Shown here piece after piece: positions 55,596-64,000 of a stretch of 64,000 nucleotides of DNA (position 1 is its first letter; every line of letters starts with the position of its first letter). Under the pieces are notes generated by a model, which was not told the origin of the DNA, did no database searches, and worked only from the letters and a program-made list of their open reading frames with translations. The stretch spans positions 39,867 to 103,866 of the forward strand of contig NZ_JAOBPO010000003.1 of NCBI RefSeq assembly GCF_025574485.1, read 5' to 3'. Source of the DNA: Kordiimonas aquimaris. GTDB taxonomy: Bacteria; Pseudomonadota; Alphaproteobacteria; Sphingomonadales; Kordiimonadaceae. Both the position numbers and the translations under genes were made by a program.

Positions 55596-57739
55596 GCAAA
55601 ATCCCTGACTTTTCGAAAGTTGCACTATCAGATGCAAAGATTTTATCCAAAACAGACGTTTCTGAACCATGGCTTACACCAGAAGGTATCGCTGTGCAGC
55701 CTCAATACACTGCAGCTGATATAGAAAGCCTCGACTTCACCGACACATATCCTGGAGCTGCACCATATGTGCGCGGACCATACCCTACGATGTATGCAAC
55801 ACGCCCATGGACCATTCGGCAATACGCAGGTTTCTCAACTGCGGAAGATTCAAACGCTTTCTATCGGCGGAATCTTGCCGCCGGTCAAAAGGGGCTTTCT
55901 GTTGCGTTTGATTTGGCTACACACCGCGGTTATGACAGCGACCATCCACGTGTTTCTGGCGATGTTGGAATGGCGGGTGTTGCTATCGATAGCATTTATG
56001 ACATGCGTACTCTTTTTGATCGTATTCCGCTTGATCAAATGTCTGTTTCCATGACGATGAACGGTGCCGTATTGCCCATTCTTGCACTTTACATTGTAGC
56101 AGCAGAAGAGCAGGGAGTGAGCCCTGAAAAGCTTTCTGGTACAATTCAAAATGATATCCTGAAAGAGTTTATGGTGCGTAATACCTATATTTATCCACCT
56201 AAACCATCAATGCGAATAATCTCGGATATTTTCGCTTACACATCCAAAAACATGCCTAAATTTAACAGTATTTCGATTTCTGGCTATCATATGCAAGAAG
56301 CCGGAGCGACAGCTGACCTCGAACTAGCCTACACTTTGGCTGATGGCGTGGAATACATTCGTGCCGGTGTTGCTGCTGGTATGAATGTTGATACTTTTGC
56401 GCCGCGGCTTAGCTTTTTTTGGGCGATCGGCATGAATTATTTCATGGAAGTTGCCAAAATGCGGGCAGGTCGTCTTTTATGGGCAAAACTTGTTAAACAG
56501 TTTGATCCAAAAAGCGAAAAGTCCTTGTCTCTACGCACACATTGCCAAACATCTGGGTGGTCATTAACAGCGCAGGACGTTTTCAACAATGTACCACGGA
56601 CATGCATTGAAGCAATGGCAGCTGCACATGGGCATACGCAGAGCCTGCATACAAATGCACTTGATGAAGCGCTTGCTCTTCCTACGGACTTTTCTGCACG
56701 TATTGCACGCAATACTCAGTTGTTCATTCAGCAGGAAACGGGAACAACTGACATTATAGATCCTTGGGGCGGCAGTTATTATGTTGAGAAGCTTACAGCT
56801 GATCTTGCAGCAAAAGCATGGGGGCATATACAAGAGGTTGAAGCCGAAGGTGGTATGGCAAAAGCTATCGAAGCTGGTATACCAAAACTGCGTATTGAAG
56901 ATGCAGCAGCTAGAACGCAGGCACGAATTGATAGCGGCCGTCAAACCGTTGTAGGCGTAAACAAATATCAATTAGATGAGACTGAAGAAATCGATGTTTT
57001 GAAGGTTGATAATACAGCTGTGCGAACGTCCCAGTTAGAAAAACTCAAACGCCTAAAAGCAGAACGCAATGATTCTGAAGTCAGTCAAACACTTGATGCT
57101 CTTACAAAATCAGCAGATACTGGTTCTGGGAATTTATTGGCACTAGCTGTTGATGCAGCGCGTGCTAAAGCTACTGTTGGCGAGATATCAGACGCATTGG
57201 AAAAGGTTTATGGTCGCCACAAAGCAGAGATTAAGGCGATAACAGGCGTGTATAAACAGGAAGTTGGCAAGTCAGAAAAAGTCGATGAAGTGCTTCAACT
57301 TGTTGATGCATTTGAGGTTAATGATGGTAGGCGTCCCCGCATCCTAATCGCGAAAATGGGTCAAGACGGCCACGATCGCGGGCAGAAAGTTGTAGCATCC
57401 GGCTATGCTGACCTTGGGTTTGATGTTGATATTGGACCGCTATTTCAAACGCCAGAAGAAGTTGCACGACAAGGCATTGAAAATGATGTGCATGTTATTG
57501 GTGTATCATCCTTAGCGGCAGGGCATCTGTCACTTGTGCCGGCATTGAGGGCGGAACTGCAGAAACTAGGACGCCCTGATGTCATGGTTATTGTTGGCGG
57601 TGTTATTCCACCACAGGATTACGATGCGTTGTATTCTGCTGGAGCGGAAGCAATTTTCCCTCCAGGTACTGTAATTACAGATGCGGCAATAGAACTAGTC
57701 GGGAAACTCAACGAACGACTTGGCTATGCCGGAAGTTAA
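55592..57739 (+). CDS. mutB: Methylmalonyl-CoA mutase large (alpha) subunit
   Basis: The 715-residue catalytic subunit shows [54 protein letters not shown] and [20 protein letters not shown]. Its C-terminal B12 domain has [20 protein letters not shown], where the His of D-x-H-x-x-G binds cobalt, and [16 protein letters not shown]. It interconverts methylmalonyl-CoA and succinyl-CoA using adenosylcobalamin. It overlaps mutA by four bases and meaB by 14 bases, which indicates translational coupling. Confidence 0.97.
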   Translation: MSKIPDFSKVALSDAKILSKTDVSEPWLTPEGIAVQPQYTAADIESLDFTDTYPGAAPYVRGPYPTMYATRPWTIRQYAGFSTAEDSNAFYRRNLAAGQKGLSVAFDLATHRGYDSDHPRVSGDVGMAGVAIDSIYDMRTLFDRIPLDQMSVSMTMNGAVLPILALYIVAAEEQGVSPEKLSGTIQNDILKEFMVRNTYIYPPKPSMRIISDIFAYTSKNMPKFNSISISGYHMQEAGATADLELAYTLADGVEYIRAGVAAGMNVDTFAPRLSFFWAIGMNYFMEVAKMRAGRLLWAKLVKQFDPKSEKSLSLRTHCQTSGWSLTAQDVFNNVPRTCIEAMAAAHGHTQSLHTNALDEALALPTDFSARIARNTQLFIQQETGTTDIIDPWGGSYYVEKLTADLAAKAWGHIQEVEAEGGMAKAIEAGIPKLRIEDAAARTQARIDSGRQTVVGVNKYQLDETEEIDVLKVDNTAVRTSQLEKLKRLKAERNDSEVSQTLDALTKSADTGSGNLLALAVDAARAKATVGEISDALEKVYGRHKAEIKAITGVYKQEVGKSEKVDEVLQLVDAFEVNDGRRPRILIAKMGQDGHDRGQKVVASGYADLGFDVDIGPLFQTPEEVARQGIENDVHVIGVSSLAAGHLSLVPALRAELQKLGRPDVMVIVGGVIPPQDYDALYSAGAEAIFPPGTVITDAAIELVGKLNERLGYAGS

Positions 57740-58736
57740 ACAAGTGAATACACGGCCCTCAGTAAAAGACCTTTTTGAGGGAGTTCGTTCATGTGATCGC
57801 GCTTATATTGGTCGCGCAATCACATTAATTGAAAGCCGCAACGCCCAACATCAACAAGAAGCACAACAGCTGTTGCACCTATTACTGCCTTTTGCCGGCA
57901 ACAGTCAGCGTGTTGGCATTTCGGGTGTTCCCGGTGTTGGTAAATCAACCTTCATTGAATCGCTTGGTTCAATGCTGACAGGCGATAACCATAAAGTAGC
58001 AGTTTTGGCTGTTGATCCTTCCAGCGGACGCACCGGTGGCTCTATCCTTGGTGATAAAACGCGAATGGATAAGCTGTCAGCGGACCAAAATGCCTTCATT
58101 AGACCAAGTCCCAGTGCTGGCGTACTTGGTGGCGTTGCTAGAGCAACTAGAGAAACGATTGTGATCCTTGAAGCTGCAGGCTTCGACACTGTTATTGTTG
58201 AAACAGTTGGTACCGGGCAGTCTGAGACGATGGTTTCTGATATGGTTGATTTCTTCCTTGTCTTGATGTTGCCTGGTGCAGGGGACGAATTGCAAGGTAT
58301 AAAGAAAGGAATACTTGAGCTTGCAGACATGGTGGCTGTTAACAAAGCCGATGTTTTTGAAAAGAAAATTAAACAGGCAGTAAATAGTTACAAATCAGCA
58401 TTACATATTATGAGCGATGCCAACCCTGACTGGCATCCGCCTGTTGTAGTTTGTTCCGGTTTAACAGGTACAGGCGTCCCTGAATTATGGAACCACATAG
58501 AAAAACACCGGCGTATCATGACTAATAACGGCGCACGTGTGATACGGCGGCAAACGCAACGACTAACTTGGCTAAAAACACATGTACAAGAACGCTTACT
58601 GGAAGATTTTTACCGAAATAAAGACATAATAGAAAAAATTAGTCATGTAAAAACCAACTTAAACGACAGTAAGATAACCGTCTCAAATGCGGTGAATATG
58701 TTACTGGCTACATACAACAAATCTGACGTGAACTAA
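57726..58736 (+). CDS. meaB: MeaB/ArgK G-protein chaperone of methylmalonyl-CoA mutase
   Basis: The 336-residue P-loop GTPase has [20 protein letters not shown] (Walker A), [40 protein letters not shown] and [16 protein letters not shown] gives the base-specificity motif. MeaB protects and reloads the mutase with cobalamin. The start is ATG 57726, six bases after an in-frame TTG. No mce or pcc gene is present in the window, so the rest of propionate metabolism is elsewhere. Confidence 0.94.
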   Translation: MPEVKQVNTRPSVKDLFEGVRSCDRAYIGRAITLIESRNAQHQQEAQQLLHLLLPFAGNSQRVGISGVPGVGKSTFIESLGSMLTGDNHKVAVLAVDPSSGRTGGSILGDKTRMDKLSADQNAFIRPSPSAGVLGGVARATRETIVILEAAGFDTVIVETVGTGQSETMVSDMVDFFLVLMLPGAGDELQGIKKGILELADMVAVNKADVFEKKIKQAVNSYKSALHIMSDANPDWHPPVVVCSGLTGTGVPELWNHIEKHRRIMTNNGARVIRRQTQRLTWLKTHVQERLLEDFYRNKDIIEKISHVKTNLNDSKITVSNAVNMLLATYNKSDVN

Positions 58737-58748
58737 TTTCACAGTCAG

Positions 58749-59477
58749 TTAGCGGCCTGACCATTCATAAAAATTAATAATCTCACCGTTTTTTTCGCAT
58801 GTGGGAGAAGCAAGCTCAGCAAACAGCTTAGCTATCTCTTCAGGTTTAGGTAATTCGTCAGGGTCTTCACCGGGAACGGCTTTAGCGCGCATATCTGTTT
58901 TAATAGGACCAGGGTTAACAATATTAGTATTGATATTGTTAATGTTATTTTCGTTTGAATACGTTAAGGCCAAATTCTCAACTGCTGCTTTTGTCATCAT
59001 GTAACCGCCCCAAAATGCTTTGGATTTACCTGTGCTACCTGATGTTACAAAAATTGCACGCCCAGCTTCGCTTGCTTTTAACAAAGGATCAAGTGAGCGA
59101 ATAAATCGCCAATTTGCTGTAACATTAATATCTAACAGCATTTGGAAATCTTTTGGTGGAATATGACCAAGCGGCGAAATAGGGCCTAAAATTGCAGCAT
59201 TACCAACAAATATATCAAGTTTTCCCCAGCGTTCAAAAATAGAAGCGCCTAATCGATCAATTGCAGCAAAGTCTTTAATATCAAATGGAACCAACGTGCA
59301 CTTGCGACCTAACGCTTGAATTTCATCATCTAATGATTCAAGAGCGGCTTGGGAGCGTGGTCTTGCCACAGCAATGATATCTGCGCCTTGCTTTGCCAAT
59401 TCGATAGCAACCGCACGGCCAATGCCACGAGACGCACCTGTTACTAAGGCAAGTCTGCCTTCAAGTTGATTAGACAT
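58749..59477 (-). CDS. Short-chain dehydrogenase/reductase
   Basis: The 242-residue classical SDR has the NAD(P)-binding TGASRGIGRAV, the NAAILGP motif, the catalytic Ser in FVTSGSTGKSKAFWGGYMMT, and Tyr-x3-Lys in the same segment (YMMTK). PGPIKTDMR follows as usual. The substrate is unknown. Linkage to purF, with 14 bases between the genes, is the standard alphaproteobacterial purF-SDR pair. It converges with meaB with 12 bases between. Confidence 0.92.
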   Translation of the reverse strand: MSNQLEGRLALVTGASRGIGRAVAIELAKQGADIIAVARPRSQAALESLDDEIQALGRKCTLVPFDIKDFAAIDRLGASIFERWGKLDIFVGNAAILGPISPLGHIPPKDFQMLLDINVTANWRFIRSLDPLLKASEAGRAIFVTSGSTGKSKAFWGGYMMTKAAVENLALTYSNENNINNINTNIVNPGPIKTDMRAKAVPGEDPDELPKPEEIAKLFAELASPTCEKNGEIINFYEWSGR

Positions 59478-59491
59478 ATAGTTTGCTCCTG

Positions 59492-60970
59492 TTACGCGTT
59501 AATAGGCGTAATCATATCCAGTTGACTGGCGTCGACATCATCGGAAGACTGATCGGTTAAAAATGTGGGATAATCACCTGTGAAACAAGCATCACAAAAT
59601 GCTGGAGATTTTGCATCACGGCCATTTGGTTGATTGACAGCGCGGTATAGACCATCAATGGAAACAAATGACAAGCTATCAGCATTGATATGTTCTTGCA
59701 TTGCTTCAATTCCCATACGTGCAGCCAGAAGCTTTTTTCGCTCGGGCGTATCTACGCCGTAAAAGCAACTATGCGCTGTTGGCGGCGATGCAATACGCAT
59801 GTGTACAGCAGTTGCTCCTGCTTCTCGCATCATCGTTACGATCTTCATCGAAGTGGTGCCGCGAACAATAGAGTCGTCAACCAGAATGATTCGCTTGCCT
59901 TTAATGTTCCATCGATTGGCATTAAGTTTAAGCTTAACTCCGAGGTGTCGAATTTGGTCACTTGGTTCAATAAAAGTGCGACCAACATAGTGATTTCTTA
60001 TAATGCCAAGCTCAAATGGAATACCTGATTCTTGCGCATAACCAATTGCGGCTGGCGTGCCTGAATCGGGGACTGGAATTACCAAATCTGCTTCAATAGG
60101 GTCTTCTCGCGCAAGCTCAGCGCCAATACGCTTACGTACTTCATATACACTCATATGATCCAAGTAACTGTCAGGCCGAGAAAAATACACATGCTCAAAG
60201 ATGCAAGGCCGCGGTTTCTCATCAGGAAAAGGCCTATAACTTTTTATACCATCTTTGGTGATAACAACGAGCTCGCCTGGTTCAACATCTCGAATATAAT
60301 CAGCGCCGATGATATCAAGCGCGCATGTTTCAGAGCACAGTATGTACGCATCATCAAGCTTGCCGAGAACTAATGGTCGAACACCAAGCGGGTCACGAAC
60401 ACCAATCATACCTTCTTTCGTTAAAGAAACTAAGGAGTAGGCACCTTCTAGTTGGCGTAATGTATCAGTGAAACGATCAAGCAATGTGCGAAACCTGCTC
60501 ATTGCTATCAGGTGAATAATTACTTCAGAATCTGACGTTGACTGAAAAATAGAACCGCGCTGGACCAGGGACTTCCTGACATGCATCGCGTTTGTGATGT
60601 TGCCATTGTGAGCAACCGCTAAGCCACCAAAGGAAAACTCAGCAAAAAGAGGCTGGCAATTTCGGAGCAGGGTATCACCTGTCGTTGAATAACGCGTGTG
60701 CCCTATAGCTGCATAACCCGGAAGGCTATCTATTACATCCTGGCTAGTAAAATTATCGGCAACATGACCTAAAACACGTTTAGTATGAAAATTATCACCG
60801 TCAAACGCAGTTATGCCAGCCGCTTCCTGACCACGATGCTGTAAAGCATGTAAACCCAATGCTGTATGCGCTGAAGCATCAAGGCTGCCATACAGGCCAA
60901 AAACGCCACATTCTTCGCGCAATTTATCATCATCGAATGGATGTGAAAAACCGTGTATTAAGTCATTCAT
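59492..60970 (-). CDS. purF: Amidophosphoribosyltransferase
   Basis: The 492-residue enzyme carries a 20-residue propeptide followed by Cys21 (REECGVFGLYG), the N-terminal nucleophile after processing. GLHALQHRGQEAAGI, GHTRYSTTGDTLLRNCQP, the PRPP loop IILVDDSIVRGTTS and a DACFTGDYPT tail identify PurF. It makes phosphoribosylamine, the first committed step of purine synthesis. It lies downstream of cvpA after a 111-base gap. Confidence 0.97.
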   Translation of the reverse strand: MNDLIHGFSHPFDDDKLREECGVFGLYGSLDASAHTALGLHALQHRGQEAAGITAFDGDNFHTKRVLGHVADNFTSQDVIDSLPGYAAIGHTRYSTTGDTLLRNCQPLFAEFSFGGLAVAHNGNITNAMHVRKSLVQRGSIFQSTSDSEVIIHLIAMSRFRTLLDRFTDTLRQLEGAYSLVSLTKEGMIGVRDPLGVRPLVLGKLDDAYILCSETCALDIIGADYIRDVEPGELVVITKDGIKSYRPFPDEKPRPCIFEHVYFSRPDSYLDHMSVYEVRKRIGAELAREDPIEADLVIPVPDSGTPAAIGYAQESGIPFELGIIRNHYVGRTFIEPSDQIRHLGVKLKLNANRWNIKGKRIILVDDSIVRGTTSMKIVTMMREAGATAVHMRIASPPTAHSCFYGVDTPERKKLLAARMGIEAMQEHINADSLSFVSIDGLYRAVNQPNGRDAKSPAFCDACFTGDYPTFLTDQSSDDVDASQLDMITPINA

Positions 60971-61081
60971 GAAACCAACCCTGCGTAAGCGTCAAATTTG
61001 ATAGCTTAAGTTCACATCCTATATCGCTTATGAGGGGCTGTGCCTAGAGGATATAAGTATTTTTTCTTTCAGAAACTTGAC

Positions 61082-61738
61082 CTAAAAGTCAGGATTGTCA
61101 ACGTCTTCGACAAGCTCATCAAGTTTATCACGTTGCTGTTCAATGTACTTAGCTGCCTGTTCTTCAAGCATGTCATTAATGAACTGATTGGGAACAGCTT
61201 CTTCTGCCCTTTTGAGATATTCAGCACCAAATTCGTCAGGATCTTTACCAAGCGCCTCTGCTGCTAATGTACTAAGCATTTCAGCACCCCATGCGACCAA
61301 TGGTTTTGTCTCGGCTTTACTGATCCAATCAGGTTCATCTCCTGGAAACAGTTTTACGAAACCAAAATAAACGGCCGAGACGAGAACCATCCCGCGTAGA
61401 AGACCAAAAAGAGCACCAAGAGAACGATCTAAAAATCCCACAGGGCTGTTTTTAATCATACCGCCAATCAAACCTGCAATCCACTTTAACAAAATCAAGC
61501 CGCCAATAAACAAGACTGCGTATGTAAGCGTGTCTGCTAACCAGTTCGGCTCAACATAGTTGCGTAAATACGGAGTCAGCAATTCTCCGAGCGTGACAAC
61601 GCCGAAAATCGTGGCAAACCATGCAAGCAAACTGAGTGCGACTGTCGCGAAGCCGCGACCAAATGCCATTACTACGGAAAGACCAATTACAATAATAACT
61701 GCAATATCAAATGCTGTAAGAGTGGTTGTCACATCCAT
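61082..61738 (-). CDS. cvpA: CvpA-family membrane protein
   Basis: The 218-residue protein has four membrane helices in its first 120 residues (FDIAVIIVIGLSVVMAFGRG; LTYAVLFIGGLILLKW; LGALFGLLRGMVLVSAVYFG) and a charged cytoplasmic tail. The GFLDRSLGALFGLLRG segment is the CvpA signature. It is needed for colicin V production and envelope stress in enterics; its role here is unknown. The cvpA-purF order is widely conserved. Confidence 0.94.
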   Translation of the reverse strand: MDVTTTLTAFDIAVIIVIGLSVVMAFGRGFATVALSLLAWFATIFGVVTLGELLTPYLRNYVEPNWLADTLTYAVLFIGGLILLKWIAGLIGGMIKNSPVGFLDRSLGALFGLLRGMVLVSAVYFGFVKLFPGDEPDWISKAETKPLVAWGAEMLSTLAAEALGKDPDEFGAEYLKRAEEAVPNQFINDMLEEQAAKYIEQQRDKLDELVEDVDNPDF

Positions 61739-61770
61739 AACAATATCCCTTTGCTTCTACCGACAGTCTA

Positions 61771-63135
61771 TCACGCGTCAGGAAAGAAGTGTTCGACAAG
61801 TTCACCAACCCTAGCAACGGTTTGTGGCTTAATTCCGTGGCTTCCTGTCTTTTTTGCTTTTGGCATGATAGCGCGAGCAAACCCAAGCTTGGTTGCTTCT
61901 TTTAGTCTGTTTTCAGTTTGCGATACGCTTCTGACATCGCCTGAAAGACTTATTTCCCCGAAAACGACAGTTTCTTGCGGCAAAGCAGATTGTGACAGGC
62001 TGGACATTAAAGCAGCTGCAACGGCCAGATCTGCCGCAGGTTCCGATATTTTGAGACCTCCAGCAACGTTCAGATAAACATCACAACCCGAAAGCCCTAA
62101 ACCACCACGTGCATCAAGAACCGCTAAAACCATGGCTAACCGACCCGAATCCCACCCAACAACTGCGCGGCGTGGATTTGCTGCACTTGATCTAGCTACA
62201 AGCGCTTGAATTTCAACAAGTAATGGTCGCGAACCTTCGATTCCGGCAAACACAGCTGTGCCAGGTTCACGCGTGTTATGATCTGCCAAGAAAAGTTCAG
62301 ACGGGTTAGTCACTTCTTGCAAGCCAAGGCCAGTCATTTCAAAAACGCCGATTTCATCTGTTCCGCCAAATCGATTTTTAACAGCACGTAGAATGCGGAA
62401 TTGATGGCCACGATCGCCTTCAAAATACAAAACGGTGTCGACCATATGCTCAAGCACGCGCGGTCCGGCAATTTGACCATCTTTAGTCACATGGCCAACA
62501 ATAAGAACAATGATACCACGACGTTTGGCAAAACTGATCAGTTCGTGCGCACACACACGTACTTGACTTACCGTACCTGGGGCTGCTTCAACATGGTCAG
62601 CAAAGAGAGTTTGTATCGAATCGATTACAACAGCCTTCGGAGCAGGGCCGTTATCAAGAGTTGTTAATATATTGCGAAGGCTGGTTTCGCTACCAAGCTT
62701 AAGCGGCGCTTTACTAAGGCCGAGTCTGTCGGCCCGCATTTGAATTTGGGCTGTCGCTTCTTCGCCAGAAAAGTAAACACAGTCTTCGCCCTTTAAGGCA
62801 AGTGCCGCCATAGCTTGTAGCAGTAACGTTGATTTACCAATACCAGGGTCGCCGCCAATAAGCACCGCACTACCAGCAACAAAACCACCCCCTAAAGCGC
62901 GATCAAACTCAGAGATACCCGAGAGGGTACGTGGTGCATTAACGACAGGTTCATTAAGCGAAACAAGCGATACAGTAGAACCCTTTTGTTTACTTAGACC
63001 TTTGGGCGCGCCAGATACAGCGGCTGTTTGTTCTGAAATGGTGTTCCAGTCATTGCAGTCGTCACATTTACCTTGCCATTTTGTATATACACAGCCGCAA
63101 TTGGCACACGCGAATGTTTTTTGCGGTTTTGCCAT
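61771..63135 (-). CDS. radA: DNA repair protein RadA
   Basis: The 454-residue protein starts with a four-Cys zinc finger (FACANCGCVYTKWQGKCDDC). The RecA-like ATPase follows with Walker A LIGGDPGIGKSTLLLQAMA and the RadA-specific KNRFGGTDE. The Lon-protease-like C-terminal domain has LSGDVRSVSQTENRLKEA. RadA branch-migrates recombination intermediates. Its ATG overlaps the mlaF stop (TGATG), so translation is coupled to the lipid-transport gene. Confidence 0.97.
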   Translation of the reverse strand: MAKPQKTFACANCGCVYTKWQGKCDDCNDWNTISEQTAAVSGAPKGLSKQKGSTVSLVSLNEPVVNAPRTLSGISEFDRALGGGFVAGSAVLIGGDPGIGKSTLLLQAMAALALKGEDCVYFSGEEATAQIQMRADRLGLSKAPLKLGSETSLRNILTTLDNGPAPKAVVIDSIQTLFADHVEAAPGTVSQVRVCAHELISFAKRRGIIVLIVGHVTKDGQIAGPRVLEHMVDTVLYFEGDRGHQFRILRAVKNRFGGTDEIGVFEMTGLGLQEVTNPSELFLADHNTREPGTAVFAGIEGSRPLLVEIQALVARSSAANPRRAVVGWDSGRLAMVLAVLDARGGLGLSGCDVYLNVAGGLKISEPAADLAVAAALMSSLSQSALPQETVVFGEISLSGDVRSVSQTENRLKEATKLGFARAIMPKAKKTGSHGIKPQTVARVGELVEHFFPDA

Positions 63136-63908
63136 CAGCGCTTCAACAATTCCATTTCAATTGGGCCTTGTGCACGCCCATGGATAAATTGTTCGACATA
63201 CTCGTTACCAGACGTGTCGATTTGTGACTTGTCACCATGCCATATAATTTTTCCGTTATAGAGCATCGCAATTTTGTCAGCTATTTTACGTGCACTGGCC
63301 ATATCGTGTGTGATTGACAATGTGGTGGCACCCAAGTCTTGGACACATTCAACAATTAAATCATTTATGATATCTGCCATAATGGGGTCAAGCCCGGTTG
63401 TGGGCTCATCAAAAAAGATAATTTCCGGCTCAGTTGCTATTGCACGGGCGAGGCCAACACGCTTTTGCATGCCGCCTGACAACTCAGAAGGAGAGAGCAA
63501 GCCAACATCAGGGGACAAACCAACACGCCTCAGCTTTTCAATTGCTATCTCTTTTGCATCTTTCTTGTTTAGGCCTTTGCCCTGAATAAGCCCAAAAGCA
63601 ACATTTTCCCAAACCGAAATACTATCGAAAAGAGCAGCGCTCTGAAACAGCATACCAAAGCGCGTTAAAACCTGCTTTCGTTCGCTATTGGACAAACGTA
63701 CTATATCTGTTCCGTCTACATAAATGGCGCCTTCGTCTGCTTTTAGCAAACCGAGAATACACTTCAATGTTACGGATTTTCCGGTACCTGAACCACCGAT
63801 AATGACTAGTGATTTGCCTTTTTCAACTGAGAAATCGACACCGTTAAGCACAGCTTTATTACCAAAAGACTTGGTAACACTAGACAGAGAAATCATGGGA
63901 GTTGCCAT
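63135..63908 (-). CDS. mlaF: Mla-type phospholipid transport ATP-binding protein
   Basis: The 257-residue ABC ATPase has Walker A VIIGGSGTGKSVTLKCILG, the Q-loop MLFQSAALFDSISVWEN, the signature LSGGMQKRVGLARAIA, Walker B IIFFDEPTTGLDPIMA and the H-loop SITHDMAS. The ELSGGMQKRVGLARA text and the LFQ..ALFDS motif are typical of MlaF/Ttg2A. It drives lipid trafficking between the membranes. Its ATG overlaps the stop of mlaE, TAATG. Confidence 0.95.
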   Translation of the reverse strand: MATPMISLSSVTKSFGNKAVLNGVDFSVEKGKSLVIIGGSGTGKSVTLKCILGLLKADEGAIYVDGTDIVRLSNSERKQVLTRFGMLFQSAALFDSISVWENVAFGLIQGKGLNKKDAKEIAIEKLRRVGLSPDVGLLSPSELSGGMQKRVGLARAIATEPEIIFFDEPTTGLDPIMADIINDLIVECVQDLGATTLSITHDMASARKIADKIAMLYNGKIIWHGDKSQIDTSGNEYVEQFIHGRAQGPIEMELLKR

Positions 63909-64000
63909 TAACCTACACTCCCAAAAACGATAACCGTGATGATCAAGTTTGCTAACAGTATCATGATGAAAGCAGAAACAACGGCATTAGTGGTTGCTTT
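63908..64000 (-). CDS. mlaE: MlaE permease, C-terminal end (partial)
   Basis: Thirty codons enter from the right window edge and end at TAA 63910-63908. They read KATTNAVVSAFIMILLANLI and then ITVIVFGSVG. This hydrophobic tail, with the Ala-Thr-Thr-x-Ala-Val-Val pattern, matches the end of MlaE permeases, and the overlap with mlaF supports the call. The rest of the gene lies outside the window. Confidence 0.88.
   Translation of the reverse strand, partial: KATTNAVVSAFIMILLANLIITVIVFGSVG

Overview
The window looks like chromosome from an AT-leaning alphaproteobacterium. The signs are the gene orders nusB-thiL after the riboflavin genes, bamE / Cbp3-type chaperone / DUF177 / plsX / ihfA / MerR, and mla-radA-cvpA-purF-SDR, together with 5-aminolevulinate synthase (C4 haem pathway), a CtrA-free but typical LdtR-like MarR regulator and a class II DAHP synthase. 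Order-level placement (Kordiimonadales/Emcibacterales-like or similar) is only a guess. No insertion sequence, phage, CRISPR array or rRNA was seen; there is one tRNA (Pro, anticodon GGG). No gene-free stretch exceeds 300 bases.

Region 1 (1-2930): the 5' part of a large exported-looking protein on the minus strand whose proline/aspartate/alanine repeat tail runs off the left edge, then a divergent CobT-like gene whose two key glutamates appear to be replaced.

Region 2 (3029-22645): an almost unbroken plus-strand exopolysaccharide locus of the exosortase A (XrtA)/PEP-CTERM type. In order: priming sugar transferase, PrsT-type TPR protein, glycosyltransferase, galE, a small membrane ORF, Wza-type export lipoprotein, Wzz-type chain-length protein, BY-kinase, outer-membrane beta-barrel, ExeA-like ATPase, polysaccharide deacetylase, FemAB-like protein, second glycosyltransferase, exosortase fused to an EpsI domain, and an asparagine-synthase-like amidotransferase. 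The second half is closely spaced or overlapping.

Region 3 (22668-28756): phoB and phoR on the minus strand, without pst/phoU in the window, then the small HPr-rel-A cassette: a Tat-like, Asp-rich, Cys-containing protein of unknown function, a PqqD-like protein, an HprK-like kinase and a PF14907-type nucleotidyltransferase. This combination resembles tailoring parts of lasso-peptide clusters without the cyclase, and is the best candidate here for an undescribed system. A phosphoglycolate-phosphatase-like gene closes the region, overlapping convergently.

Region 4 (28961-52711): housekeeping genes: DAHP synthase, NAD synthetase, gltX, cysS, a tRNA methyltransferase, a C-type-lectin-like exported protein, hemB, an LdtR-like regulator, hemA, rpiB, glyA, nrdR, ribD-ribE-(long hairpin)-ribH-nusB-thiL, a FliL-like protein, a proton-pumping pyrophosphatase with a clear terminator, bamE, the cytochrome bc1 chaperone, DUF177, plsX, ihfA, a MerR regulator and tRNA-Pro with recognisable promoter and terminator. 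ribBA and fabH, often found in these neighbourhoods, are absent from their usual slots.

Region 5 (52850-64000): a TauE/SafE permease, the methylmalonyl-CoA mutase operon (mutA-mutB-meaB), and a minus-strand series read right to left as mlaE (partial)-mlaF-radA-cvpA-purF-SDR.
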